Assembly: GCF_011753055.1 (NCBI RefSeq)
Contig: NZ_VWWJ01000011.1
Span: 124,001-188,000, forward strand
Direction: 5' to 3'
Origin: Burkholderia sp. Ax-1719
Lineage (GTDB): Bacteria; Pseudomonadota; Gammaproteobacteria; Burkholderiales; Burkholderiaceae
DNA: 64,000 bases
Below the pieces are notes generated by a model. That model ran no database searches and had not been told where the DNA came from. It saw only the letters and a program-made list of their open reading frames with translations. This document shows positions 26,516 to 35,322 of this stretch, in pieces (within the stretch, counting starts at the first letter, position 1; each line of letters begins with the position of its first letter). Both the position numbers and the translations under genes were made by a program.

Positions 26516-26713
26516 GCATGCCTCCTCAATGTGCTGTGACTACGGTGCATTGCTCACACGCGCGCGCCGCATGACGCCGCGCGGCGCTGATAAACGACGC
26601 ACCTCGCTTAACAGATTTAACCGATGATACCGCGTTAGCGGCGATTGGCCCGGCCGAGTCTTGCAGCGCACCATGCGCGCGGCTTTCCCGCAGTTTTCCG
26701 TCTGTTACGGAGA

Positions 26714-28393
26714 TCACCACGTTTCGGCGGCGGTGCGCGGCGGCACCGCGCCATCGGCGGTCATGGCTTCGCAACGGTCGCGCCCGCCCGCCTTGGCCAT
26801 ATAAAGCGCGAGATCGGCGCGGCTCATCAGGCGCTCGGGCTGATCCTGGGACGACGCGAGTTCGGTGATGCCGATGCTCACGCTCAGGTTGGCTTCCGCA
26901 GGCAGGCCCGCGCAATGACTCGCTTTCACCTCGCGCCGCAGCCGTTCGATCACGTCGTGGCCGGTGGCCAGCGCGGTGGCGGGCAGCAGGATGCCGAACT
27001 CCTCGCCGCCAAGACGCCCGACCGCGTCGTCGGAGCGTAGTTCGGCGCGGCAGGTCTCGACGAAATGCTGCAGGGCGCGGTCGCCCGCCGGGTGGCCGAA
27101 GCGGTCGTTGATCTGCTTGAAGTGATCGAGGTCGGCGATCGCCATGCACAAGGGTTTGCCGCTCGCATAGGCGGCGTCGATTTCACGGCGCAGCAGGTCG
27201 AGGAAGTAGCGCCGCGAGAGCGCGCCCGTGAGCGCGTCGTGACGGGCCTCGGCGGCCAGCAGTGCGTTGGCGGCCTGCAACTGGCCGGTCAGATCGCGGC
27301 TCGCGCGATGCAGACGCCGCTCGCGCACCCAGGAAATCGAAATCACGGCGGCGAGCGCTGCGGACCCCGCGAGCGTCAGAAAAATCAGCAGCCGGTCGCG
27401 CCGATGGTTGGCAAGCAGTTCGGGCCATGCCACCAGCGGATCGACCAGATGCGCCGACAGCCCCGAATTGAGGCCGCCGCGCTGTTCGTAAAGCGAGGGG
27501 GCGTGATGGCCGGGCAGATCGACGAGCGACTGCGCATCGGCCTCGGACATCCACGGCGCCTGCGAAGTGGCGGCGCGCGCCGCGCTCTGCAGGGAAATTT
27601 CGCTGAAACGCTCGCGCAGGTAGGTGTTCACGCGATCGACGGCGTTCATTTCCTCGACGTGCGAACCGGGCATCGCCAGGCCTTCGAGGCTGCTGTCGTG
27701 CGCCATCACGATCACGCCGTTGCTGTCGGAGACGAAGGTGCCGGGATGCGTGACCCAGTGGCGCAGCCGCGCAATGCTGACCTTCGCGACCACCGCGCCG
27801 ACCAGCAGGCCGTTGTCGTAGGCGGGCGCGGCCACGAAGATGCCGGGCTCGCCGCTGGAGGTGCCCACGCCATAGGTTTCGGAAAACGCGCCGAGCAGCG
27901 TGTCGGTGAGATAGGCGCGCGGGCGCATGTCCACACCCACATAGGAGATTTTGTCCATCGCGTTGCTCGACGCGATGCAGATGCCGTTGGCGTTCACCAG
28001 CCAGATCGCGTCGAGTCCGGAGAAACCTTGAGCGTCGTGCAGGAAGCGATTGACGCCGGTGAGGTCGCTCACGTGCTGGAGTTCTTCGCGCCGCGCCAGT
28101 TCCGTCGAGGCGTGCGAGGCGGCATAATGCGCGGCCGTCGTCAGCGCCTGCTGAACAATGTGGGTTTCGGCCATGGTGGCGGGGATGGCGCGCGACATCG
28201 ACAGATCGCTGGCGATCACCTCGGCCATGTTGTCGACCACCGAACGCGTCATCTGGCGCTGCGAGGCGAGCGCGCTATCGAGTTCCTGGCGCACCATGCG
28301 GTCGGCGAGCCAGCCGGCGCCCAGCCAGCAGACGAGCGCGACCACCACGACCCCGATGGGTCCGGCAGCCTGACGCAAGAGTCTCCTGTTCAT
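26714..28393 (-). CDS. Membrane diguanylate cyclase with extracytoplasmic Cache sensor
   Basis: Makes c-di-GMP from two GTP. The 559-residue protein has a membrane helix at about 9-30, a periplasmic Cache-type sensor of about 300 residues (GLDAIWLVNANGICIASSN and LVGAVVAKVSI are typical strands), a second helix near 335-356, and a C-terminal GGDEF domain. The active loop is GGEEF in RLGGEEFGILLP, which is catalytically competent. DLDHFKQINDRFGHPAGD is the GTP/metal region. I chose the ATG at 28393 since the membrane helix follows at once; the upstream open frame is low-complexity. Ligand unknown. Confidence 0.9.
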   Translation of the reverse strand: MNRRLLRQAAGPIGVVVVALVCWLGAGWLADRMVRQELDSALASQRQMTRSVVDNMAEVIASDLSMSRAIPATMAETHIVQQALTTAAHYAASHASTELARREELQHVSDLTGVNRFLHDAQGFSGLDAIWLVNANGICIASSNAMDKISYVGVDMRPRAYLTDTLLGAFSETYGVGTSSGEPGIFVAAPAYDNGLLVGAVVAKVSIARLRHWVTHPGTFVSDSNGVIVMAHDSSLEGLAMPGSHVEEMNAVDRVNTYLRERFSEISLQSAARAATSQAPWMSEADAQSLVDLPGHHAPSLYEQRGGLNSGLSAHLVDPLVAWPELLANHRRDRLLIFLTLAGSAALAAVISISWVRERRLHRASRDLTGQLQAANALLAAEARHDALTGALSRRYFLDLLRREIDAAYASGKPLCMAIADLDHFKQINDRFGHPAGDRALQHFVETCRAELRSDDAVGRLGGEEFGILLPATALATGHDVIERLRREVKASHCAGLPAEANLSVSIGITELASSQDQPERLMSRADLALYMAKAGGRDRCEAMTADGAVPPRTAAETW

Positions 28394-29041
28394 CGGCCTT
28401 CTGGTTCGTGAGTGCGAGGGGGGGCGCCTGGAAAACGTGGCGTCGTGGCACGGCGTCCTTCGGTCCCGGAATGGCCGGGCTGTCAGGACTGTCGGCGAGC
28501 CTTGCCGTGACGCGATTTTAACTCTCGAATGACAGGGGAGAAGGCGCAAAAGGTGCGCATACGTCCGGTATACCTACACAAAACCTGCGCCTGCGACCTT
28601 TAGCGCGCCGCATTCATGCAGTGCGCATGGCAAAGCCAGAAGACGACAGGAAAGCACCAGGAAAGCAACAGGCAAGCACCAGGCCAGAAGCAACATCGCC
28701 GCGATGCCGGAGCGCAATCGCGCCGACAGCCGCTGGAAGGTCGACGGAATGCCCTCGAAAGCAGCCCGAAAGCCCCGTCTGGTGGGACTTTGCGGCGAAT
28801 CGCCGATATCGGCCGCAAGGTTGAATGTGTCACGAATGTTGGTGTAGTGTCGTGCCGTTCCTGAGCAAGGCCGACCCGCGCCGCTTACAGCGCTTAAGCA
28901 AATCCACGCTAACGAAACACCGAGTCCATGCGTCTTGCCTTTCCCAACAGCTTTTTCCGCCTTGTTCTTTCTCCGCTGCACCTTGCGCGCAGTGCCGCCG
29001 GGTGTTGTGTTCATCTACCGCAATGCGGGGAGGGCGCCTGA
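28394..29041. other. 648-bp gap upstream of the NitT/TauT-type ABC operon
   Basis: The gap holds an 11-bp tandem array (28648-28691) and must carry the promoters of the flanking divergent genes. I found no convincing -35/-10 pair; a TTGAAT at about 28822 with TAGTGT downstream is only suggestive. Open frames of up to 146 codons exist on the reverse strand but lack a start context and protein-like composition. Confidence 0.4.
28648..28691. repeat. 11-bp tandem repeat, four copies
   Basis: AGGAAAGCACC, AGGAAAGCAAC, AGGCAAGCACC and AGGCCAGAAGC are contiguous. This is the longest of the short intergenic arrays in the window. Confidence 0.85.
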
Positions 29042-30817
29042 ATGGACTTCAGCTTCAACCTGAATCGCACGGCCAACGCTTCGGCGTGGCGCGTGCTGCC
29101 CAATCGCTGGGACTTCGTCGCGTTTCCGCTCATCATCTGCCTGATCGCGATGGCGGCCGTCGGTTTTCACGAAACCATGGCGCCCATCGCCGTCCTGAAA
29201 ACGCAGGCGATCTCGCTTGATCCGGCCAATCTGCCCGAGTACGCGCTGCGCACGACGCTGCGCATGCTGGCGGCGATGGTCGCTTCGCTCGTCTTCACGC
29301 TGGTGTACGGCACGCTCGCGGCCAAAAGCCGCCGCGCGGGCCAGGTGCTGGTGCCGATCCTCGACATCCTTCAGTCGGTGCCGGTGCTGGGCTACATCTC
29401 GTTCACGGTGACGTTCTTCCTCGCGCTGTTTCCGTCGCGCGTGCTGGGCGCTGAACTGGCGGCGATTTTCGCCATCTTCACCAGCCAGGCCTGGAACATG
29501 ACCTTCAGCTTCTACCAGTCGCTGCGCACGGTGCCGCGCGATCTGGATGAAGTCTCGAAGGGCTTCCACCTGACCGGCTGGCAACGCTTCTGGAAGCTGG
29601 AAGTGCCGTTCTCGATGCCGGGCCTCATCTGGAACATGATGATGTCGATGTCGGGCGGCTGGTTCTTCGTGGTGGCTTCGGAAGCGATCACGGTGGGCAA
29701 CAACACGATCACGCTGCCGGGCGTCGGCGCGTATCTCGCTCAGGCCATCACCGAGAAAAACATGCACGCCATCGGCTGGGTGATTCTGGCGATGACGGTC
29801 GTGATCCTGGCCTACGACCAGTTGCTGTTCCGCCCGCTGGTCGCCTGGGCCGACAAGTTCCGCATGGAGAACACCAGCTCGGGCGATGCGCCGGAATCGT
29901 GGCTCCTGAACCTGTTCCGCCGCACCCATCTGATCCATCAGTTGATGGTGCCGCTCGGCTGGTTTTTCGCCAAGGCCGCGCGCGTGCCGTTCCGTCTGCC
30001 GTTCGCGCTGCCCTCGTTCCCGGTGGTGCAGCGCGCCGCGCCCGCGAAAGCCGGCGCGGGCGGTTTGCGCGGCAAGCTCGGCGATGCGATCTGGGCGGTA
30101 TTCGTCATCGCGCTCACGGTCTATGTGGTGTGGCGCGTGGTCGCCTATGTGCGCACCGGCGTATCGCTCGACGAAGTCGGCCATGTGCTGGTGCTCGGCG
30201 TGATCACGTTGTTCCGCGTGATGTTGCTGATTGCGATTGCCTCGGTGATCTGGGTGCCGCTGGGTGTGCTGATCGGCCTGCGTCCCGCGCTCGCCGAAAA
30301 AATCCAGCCGCTCGCACAGTTCCTCGCCGCCTTCCCCGCGAATCTGCTGTTCCCGGTGTTCGTGATTGTGATCGTGCGCTTTCACCTCAATCCTGACATC
30401 TGGCTGTCACCGCTGATCGTGCTGGGGACGCAGTGGTATATCCTGTTCAACGTGATCGCGGGTGCGAGCGCCTACCCGAACGATTACAAGGAAGCCGCGA
30501 AGAATTTCCATATCCGTGGTGCGCAGTGGTGGCGTCAGGCGATGCTGCCGGGCATCTTCCCGTACTACATCACGGGTGCGATCACGGCGTCGGGCGGCGC
30601 GTGGAACGCGAGTATCGTCGCCGAGTTCGTGCAGTGGGGCGACACCAAGGTCTCCGCGCACGGCCTGGGCGCGTATATCGCGCAGACGACCGCCGCCGGC
30701 GACTATCCGAAGATCATCCTCGGCATTGCCGTGATGTCGTTGTTCGTCACGCTGTTCAACCGTGTGCTCTGGCGTCCGCTGTACACCTATGCCGAGTCGA
30801 AGCTGCGGCTGGATTGA
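29042..30817 (+). CDS. Double-length ABC permease, NitT/TauT family
   Basis: A 591-residue fusion of two permease domains, each with about six helices and its own EAA loop: LDEVSKGFHLTGWQRFWKLEVPFSMPG in the first half and YKEAAKNFHIRGAQWWRQAMLPGIFPY in the second. Each ends with a conserved segment (SMSGGWFFVVASEAI; TASGGAWNASIVAEFV). Membrane subunits of nitrate, sulfonate and taurine importers look like this but normally form a dimer from single domains. The ATPase gene follows 95 bp later. No periplasmic binding-protein gene is adjacent, so the cargo cannot be inferred. Confidence 0.9.
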   Translation: MDFSFNLNRTANASAWRVLPNRWDFVAFPLIICLIAMAAVGFHETMAPIAVLKTQAISLDPANLPEYALRTTLRMLAAMVASLVFTLVYGTLAAKSRRAGQVLVPILDILQSVPVLGYISFTVTFFLALFPSRVLGAELAAIFAIFTSQAWNMTFSFYQSLRTVPRDLDEVSKGFHLTGWQRFWKLEVPFSMPGLIWNMMMSMSGGWFFVVASEAITVGNNTITLPGVGAYLAQAITEKNMHAIGWVILAMTVVILAYDQLLFRPLVAWADKFRMENTSSGDAPESWLLNLFRRTHLIHQLMVPLGWFFAKAARVPFRLPFALPSFPVVQRAAPAKAGAGGLRGKLGDAIWAVFVIALTVYVVWRVVAYVRTGVSLDEVGHVLVLGVITLFRVMLLIAIASVIWVPLGVLIGLRPALAEKIQPLAQFLAAFPANLLFPVFVIVIVRFHLNPDIWLSPLIVLGTQWYILFNVIAGASAYPNDYKEAAKNFHIRGAQWWRQAMLPGIFPYYITGAITASGGAWNASIVAEFVQWGDTKVSAHGLGAYIAQTTAAGDYPKIILGIAVMSLFVTLFNRVLWRPLYTYAESKLRLD

Positions 30818-30831
30818 TCGCCGCTGATGAA

Positions 30832-30863
30832 CCGGTGACACACGGGTGACACGTTGGTGACGC
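30832..30863. repeat. 11-bp imperfect tandem repeat between permease and ATPase genes
   Basis: CCGGTGACACA, CGGGTGACACG and TTGGTGACGCA share the GGTGAC core in an 11-bp period. A weaker CTGACACG continues it. Confidence 0.6.
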
Positions 30864-30912
30864 ACAACTGACACGAAACTGATCGAAAAATCGAACGCTG
30901 GAAGGCAAAGCG

Positions 30913-32262
30913 ATGCAAAACCCGAAGACCCTCAGCACCCCGCACGGCGACGTTCAGACGGCGCCGAATCCGCCGCGTATCGGCGAAGAACTCCTGCGCG
31001 TGCAGAACGTGTGCCGGGGTTTCAACAAGAACCAGGGCGAACTCCTCGTCCTCGACGACGCCAATCTGTCGCTGCGCGAAGGCGAGATCGTCGGCCTGCT
31101 GGGACGCTCCGGCTCCGGCAAATCGACGCTGCTGCGCATCATCGCCGGTCTGATCTCGCCTACTTCGGGTGAGGTGACGTGGCGCGGCAAGCCGGTCGAC
31201 GGCCCGGCCAAGGGCGTGGCGATGGTGTTCCAGACCTTCGCGCTGTTCCCGTGGCTGACCGTGCTGCAGAACGTGGAAGCGGGTCTGGAAGCGCAGGGCG
31301 TGGGTGCGCGCGAGCGCCGCGAACGGGCGCTGGCCGCGATCGATCTGATCGGTCTGGACGGGTTTGAGAACGCCTATCCGCGCGAGCTCTCGGGCGGCAT
31401 GCGCCAGCGCGTGGGCTTCGCGCGCGCGCTGGTGGTCGATCCGAACCTGATGCTGATGGACGAGCCGTTCTCCGCGCTCGACGTGCTGACCGCCGAAACG
31501 CTGCGTACCGACCTGCTCGATCTGTGGACGCAAGGCCGTCTGCCGATCAAGTCGATCCTGATCGTCACGCACAACATCGAGGAAGCGGTGTTCATGTGCG
31601 ACCGCATTCTGGTGCTGTCGTCCAATCCGGGCCGCGTGGTCGCCGAGATCAAGGTGCCGTTCAAGCACCCGCGTAATCGTCTGGACCCCGCCTTCCGCAA
31701 GCTGGTGGACGACATCTACGCGAAGATGACCGCGCGCCAGACCGACGAATCGACCAAGAAGGGGCTGGAGCTGGGCAGCTGGCTGCCGCGCGTGTCCACC
31801 AACCTGATGGCGGGTCTGATCGAAACGCTGGCGGCGGCGCCGTATCACGGCCGCGCCGACATGCCGGAAATCGCGCGCTCGCTGCATCTGGAAGTGGACG
31901 ATCTGTTCCCGATCGCGGAAGTGCTCCAGCATCTCGGTTTCGCCGATGTGCGCGAAGGCGATGTGCTGCTCACGCCGCCTGCGCGCGTGTTCGCGGAGTT
32001 CGGCACCCAGGAGCGCAAGATGATGTTCGCGGAACATCTGCTGCGTCACGTGCCGCTGGCCGCGCGGATCAAGAAGGTGCTCAACGAGCGTCCGGGCCAC
32101 CGCGCGCCGCGCGTGCGCTTCGAACAGGAGCTGGAAGACTTCCTCTCGGATGGCGCGGCGGAAGAGACGCTCGACACCGTGATCGACTGGGGCCGTTACG
32201 GCGAAATCTTCTCGTACAACGACCAGTCGGAAGTCTTCAGTCTGGAAGACGTGGAATCCTGA
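30913..32262 (+). CDS. NitT/TauT-type ABC ATPase with C-terminal AAA-associated domain
   Basis: Residues about 25-270 form the ATPase: Walker A GRSGSGKST at 64-72, Q loop in VFQTFALFPWLTV, signature LSGGMRQRVGFARAL, Walker B LMLMDEPFSALD, and switch His in VTHNIEEAV. The remaining 170 residues, beginning near ARQTDESTKKGLELGSWLP, match the AAA-associated C-terminal domain found on some nitrate/sulfonate-type ATPases, thought to be regulatory. At 449 residues it is much longer than the usual 260. It works with the fused permease upstream and is followed by a strong terminator. Confidence 0.9.
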   Translation: MQNPKTLSTPHGDVQTAPNPPRIGEELLRVQNVCRGFNKNQGELLVLDDANLSLREGEIVGLLGRSGSGKSTLLRIIAGLISPTSGEVTWRGKPVDGPAKGVAMVFQTFALFPWLTVLQNVEAGLEAQGVGARERRERALAAIDLIGLDGFENAYPRELSGGMRQRVGFARALVVDPNLMLMDEPFSALDVLTAETLRTDLLDLWTQGRLPIKSILIVTHNIEEAVFMCDRILVLSSNPGRVVAEIKVPFKHPRNRLDPAFRKLVDDIYAKMTARQTDESTKKGLELGSWLPRVSTNLMAGLIETLAAAPYHGRADMPEIARSLHLEVDDLFPIAEVLQHLGFADVREGDVLLTPPARVFAEFGTQERKMMFAEHLLRHVPLAARIKKVLNERPGHRAPRVRFEQELEDFLSDGAAEETLDTVIDWGRYGEIFSYNDQSEVFSLEDVES

Positions 32263-32290
32263 TCCCGCCGGTTTTGCGGATCGGAAAATG

Positions 32291-32320
32291 AAAAACGGTC
32301 GCCGCGGCGACCGTTTTTTT
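32291..32320. terminator. Bidirectional terminator after the ABC ATPase gene
   Basis: AAAAACGGTCGCC pairs with GGCGACCGTTTTT around a two-base centre, with A and T tracts on both sides. It also ends the convergent lipoprotein pair. Confidence 0.93.
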
Positions 32321-32337
32321 CATCTGCAATGCAGGGC

Positions 32338-32886
32338 TTATTGCAGCGTGCCCCAGCGCTCCACGGCGGGTTCGGCAGTGGCCCATTTCCAGCCGCTGTT
32401 GTCCTGGCAGGCGCTGGCGGTGTACCACTGCTCGGGCGAATCCGGCTTGTCGCCGTCCTGCACCGAGAACGCGAAGTCCTTGCACAGCGCCAGCGCCGAT
32501 GCGAACGCACGCGTCACGCGCACTTCACCGTGACCGTTCTCGACCGGCAGCGTGTGCTTGATGCGCCAGGTGTCGCTGCCGCCCACGGGCAGGCGTCCGG
32601 CGGTTTCGGCGATCAGCTCCTGCTGGTCGGCGTGCATGTTCTTCATGAAGCGGGCGACGGCTTCGTCGGTCGCTGCCTGCACGGCGATGCCCACGCCCAC
32701 GCCGATGGCCGGATTCGCCGTGGCGATGCCGGTGGCCGCCGCGGCTGCCGCGCCGCTCGCTGCGCCGATCGACGAACAGCCGCTCGCGCCCAGCGCCACG
32801 CCTGCGCACAAGGCCGCGAGCGCGAGCAGTCGCGTGCCGGGCAGCGCTGACAGGGCGATACGGGTTACGCGCATTGCGCCGCTCAT
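32338..32886 (-). CDS. Putative lipoprotein, downstream member of a tandem related pair
   Basis: A 182-residue exported protein of unknown function. The hydrophobic segment RLLALAALCAGVALGASGC ends in a lipobox with Cys37. An Ala/Gly-rich stretch (AASGAAAAAATGIATANPAIGVGVGIAVQAAT) looks like a glycine-zipper membrane-associated helix, followed by a globular region ending WKWATAEPAVERWGTLQ. The start ATG overlaps the stop of the upstream gene (ATGA). The two proteins share length, layout and C-terminal motif and must derive from a duplication. Confidence 0.75.
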   Translation of the reverse strand: MSGAMRVTRIALSALPGTRLLALAALCAGVALGASGCSSIGAASGAAAAAATGIATANPAIGVGVGIAVQAATDEAVARFMKNMHADQQELIAETAGRLPVGGSDTWRIKHTLPVENGHGEVRVTRAFASALALCKDFAFSVQDGDKPDSPEQWYTASACQDNSGWKWATAEPAVERWGTLQ

Positions 32887-33527
32887 TGCAGCGCGCCCCA
32901 ACGGTCGGTGGCGGGTTCGGCGGAGGCCCACTTCCAGTTCTCGCCGTCGCGGCACACCGAGGCCACGTAGAAGGCGCTCGACGCGGCCTTGTCCTTGGTG
33001 GCGTCCTGATCGACGGAGAACACGATCTCCTTGCAGTCGAGCGCGCCCGTGCTGATCGCGCGGCTCACGGTCACGCGGCCATGCGCGTCTTCTTCGATCG
33101 GGAACGAATGGACGATGGACCACGGCGCGACGCCGCCTACATCGAGCGGACCGGCGGCTTTGGCGATGCTGTCCTGGGTGTTGCGGTGCACGACGCGCTC
33201 GGAGTACTGCACGCCGGCCTTCGCGGCGGCAACCGCGCCCAGACCGATGCCGGTGGCGACCGCGGCGTTGCTGGTGACCTTCGAGGCGATCGCCGCGCCG
33301 CCGATACCCGCGCCCGTGATCGCGCCTTCGGAGTAGAGCGAACTGCACGCGGAGCAGGCGAGGCTCGCAGCGGCCACGAGCAGCGTGAGCGACGCGCTGC
33401 GTCGCCAGCCGGTGAGCGCCGTGGTGAGGTTTCGAGGCCGTGCAACACCCAGGCCCAGGCCCGGCGCGTTACGCGGTGCCGTCGATGGCGCGTTGCACGC
33501 CCAGGCACGTTGTTCTTGCATGTTCAT
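32883..33527 (-). CDS. Putative lipoprotein, upstream member of a tandem related pair
   Basis: A 214-residue protein of unknown function. After a 40-residue polar leader, SLTLLVAAASLACSAC gives a signal-like helix with candidate lipid-attachment Cys58 or Cys61 (an imperfect lipobox). GITGAG-like Gly/Ala repeats (GAGIGGAAIASKVTSNAAVATGIGLGAVAAAKAG) follow, then a globular half ending GENWKWASAEPATDRWGALQ, nearly the same as in the downstream gene. The ATG at 33527 has AGGGA before it; the long N-terminal leader is unusual and the true start may be later. Confidence 0.7.
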   Translation of the reverse strand: MNMQEQRAWACNAPSTAPRNAPGLGLGVARPRNLTTALTGWRRSASLTLLVAAASLACSACSSLYSEGAITGAGIGGAAIASKVTSNAAVATGIGLGAVAAAKAGVQYSERVVHRNTQDSIAKAAGPLDVGGVAPWSIVHSFPIEEDAHGRVTVSRAISTGALDCKEIVFSVDQDATKDKAASSAFYVASVCRDGENWKWASAEPATDRWGALQ

Positions 33528-33672
33528 TCCCTGCTGCTGGCGGCCGGACGTCGCCCAGCGCAACGTTCCAGCACGTATTGATGCACCTTTGAATGAGAAC
33601 AGGGTGCTATTTCGTGCTGCGGATTGTGCAGGATGACAATTGCAAAAGGGATAGGGAAAATGCAAGAAATTG

Positions 33673-33725
33673 AAAAAGGTCGTGCGCCGCTTGACGTTGC
33701 ATGGTTGCGGGCACGACCTTTTTGT
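33673..33725. terminator. Terminator after the sigma-54 activator gene
   Basis: AAAAAGGTCGTGC (33673-33685) and GCACGACCTTTTT (33711-33723) form a perfect 13-bp stem with a 25-base loop and flanking T tract on the reverse strand. It separates the activator from the lipoprotein genes that follow in the same direction. Confidence 0.85.
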
Positions 33726-33768
33726 GCGTTTCAGCGCGGGTTTATCCTGCACTTTTCAGGGTTTTCAA

Positions 33769-34947
33769 CTAACCGGCGTCGCGCGCCTCGTCGTCATTTT
33801 CGCCATCGTCGGTGAGCGGGGCTTCGCCATCTTCCGCGCCGTAGCTGCCGAGGCGGTTGTAGAGCGTCTTCAGGCTCACGCCTAGCGTGCGCGCCGCGAG
33901 ACGCTTGTCGCCGCCGCAATATTTGAGCGTGCCGAGGATGATCTGCTTCTGCGCGTCGGCGAGCGGCGTGCCGATCCACACGCTCATCGCATCGCCCTGC
34001 GTGACGGGCTTTTTCACCTTCGGCACGAGTTGCGGATGGGCGATCTCGACCTGCTTTTCGGCGAGGATGAAGGCGCGGTACACGGCATTTTTCAGCTCGC
34101 GCACATTGCCGGGCCACGACCAGTTGCGCACCGTTTCCAGCGCGCGCTTGCTGAAGACTTTCTGCGTGCCGCTTTGCTCGTTGAGCTCGGTGAGAAAGAG
34201 CTGGGCGAGCAGTTCGCGGTCGCGCTCGCGCTCGCGCAGCGGCGGGGCGCGCAGCGGAAACACGGCGAGGCGATACATCAGATCCTCGCGCAGCGCGTTG
34301 TCCTTCACGGCCACGACGGGGTCGCGGTTGGTCGCCGCGATGATGCGCACATCGCCGTGGATCGTCTCGTTGCTGCCGACCGGACGATAGTCGCCGGTTT
34401 CCAGCGCGCGCAGGAGCTTGACCTGATGCAGCAGCGACATCTCGGTGACTTCGTCGAGGAACAGCGTGCCGCCGCGCGCATGCTCGAAGTGGCCGTCGCG
34501 CGCCTGCACCGCGCCGGTGAAGCTGCCTTTCTCGTGGCCGAACAGCTCGGCCTCGATCAGCTCGTCGGGGATCGCGCCGCAGTTCACGGCGATGAACGGA
34601 CCATCGCGGCGATCGCTGCGGTCGTGGATCGTGCGCGCGACCAGTTCCTTGCCGGTGCCCGATTCGCCGACGATCAGCGCGGTGGCGTCGGTGACCGAGA
34701 CGCGCTCGATCTGCGCGTAGAGGTCCTGCATGATCGCCGACGAACCGTACAGCAGACCATAGGATTGCAGACCCGGAACGCGCGGTTGAGCCTCGGGCGC
34801 GTCACGTCCAGATTCACGTCCAGACTCACGGCCTGCTTTACGACCTTGTTCGTTGCCTTTCTCGTTGCGGCGCGCTTCGCGTTCATCACGCGTGGTGCGC
34901 GGTTCATCTCGTTCGGCGGCGGGCGAGCCCGGCTCGATTGACGCCAT
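33769..34947 (-). CDS. Sigma-54-dependent activator without a sensory domain
   Basis: A 392-residue enhancer-binding protein. Residues 1-55 are a charged, repetitive linker (Arg/Glu/Ser/Gly) with no receiver, GAF or PAS domain. The AAA+ domain has Walker A GESGTGKE (94-101), the sigma-54 contact loop as GSFTGA (141-146; consensus GAFTGA), Walker B GGTLFLDEV (159-167) and RLAVFPLRAPPLRER. A Fis-type helix-turn-helix ends the protein (RLAARTLGVSLKTLYNRL). Lacking an input domain, it is probably controlled by its level or by a partner protein, as PspF is. The gene diverges from a small-protein gene that has a sigma-54 promoter. The start at 34947 has a weak ribosome site. Confidence 0.9.
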   Translation of the reverse strand: MASIEPGSPAAERDEPRTTRDEREARRNEKGNEQGRKAGRESGRESGRDAPEAQPRVPGLQSYGLLYGSSAIMQDLYAQIERVSVTDATALIVGESGTGKELVARTIHDRSDRRDGPFIAVNCGAIPDELIEAELFGHEKGSFTGAVQARDGHFEHARGGTLFLDEVTEMSLLHQVKLLRALETGDYRPVGSNETIHGDVRIIAATNRDPVVAVKDNALREDLMYRLAVFPLRAPPLRERERDRELLAQLFLTELNEQSGTQKVFSKRALETVRNWSWPGNVRELKNAVYRAFILAEKQVEIAHPQLVPKVKKPVTQGDAMSVWIGTPLADAQKQIILGTLKYCGGDKRLAARTLGVSLKTLYNRLGSYGAEDGEAPLTDDGENDDEARDAG

Positions 34948-35230
34948 AGGGTATTCGTCCTGCAAAGTTGGTAAATGGCCCGAAGCCGGTAAGGCCGAGG
35001 CCGGGATGCATTCGTGCGGCTCGCTGCTTGCGCACAGTCGCCAACCTGGCTGCACGCACGATGCTTCGTATGGCTTGGTCGCTTCGGACGGGCGGCGGCC
35101 AGCCAGAATTCGCGCGAACGAAGTCGCGTCGGCGGCCGCAGGATTTCCATCTCGTAAACATTTAACCACTGCGACGCCTCGCAGGGCAATGGACGTGCCC
35201 GGTTCTGGAGGTCCGATGGCCGCTGCGAGC

Positions 35231-35253
35231 CGTTGTCTGGCGGCAAGACAACG
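35231..35253. promoter_or_regulatory. Perfect palindrome, candidate activator-binding site
   Basis: CGTTGTCT and AGACAACG are exact reverse complements around a seven-base spacer. The centre lies about 80 bp upstream of the -24 element, the usual range for an enhancer-like site of a sigma-54 activator. It could equally be an RNA hairpin next to the following terminator. Confidence 0.45.
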
Positions 35254-35257
35254 ACTG

Positions 35258-35284
35258 GCCGGCGACTGACAGCCGGCTTTTTTT
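35258..35284 (+). terminator. Hairpin with T tract and no annotated gene before it
   Basis: GCCGGC (35258-35263) pairs with GCCGGC (35272-35277; the motif is its own complement), followed by seven T. It reads as a rightward intrinsic terminator although no rightward gene precedes it, so it may end a small RNA or insulate the promoter downstream. Confidence 0.5.
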
Positions 35285-35322
35285 GCAACGATCCGGTTAT
35301 TTTTGCCGGTTTTCGGCCTGGC

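Noticed and set aside
28838..28856. A TGG...TGC sequence resembling a sigma-54 promoter
   Set aside because: The interval between GG and GC is eleven bases, not ten, which sigma-54 does not accept.
28574..29014. A 146-codon reverse-strand frame in the gap before the NitT/TauT-type operon
   Set aside because: It runs through the 11-bp tandem array, has no start context and mixed composition; more likely untranslated.
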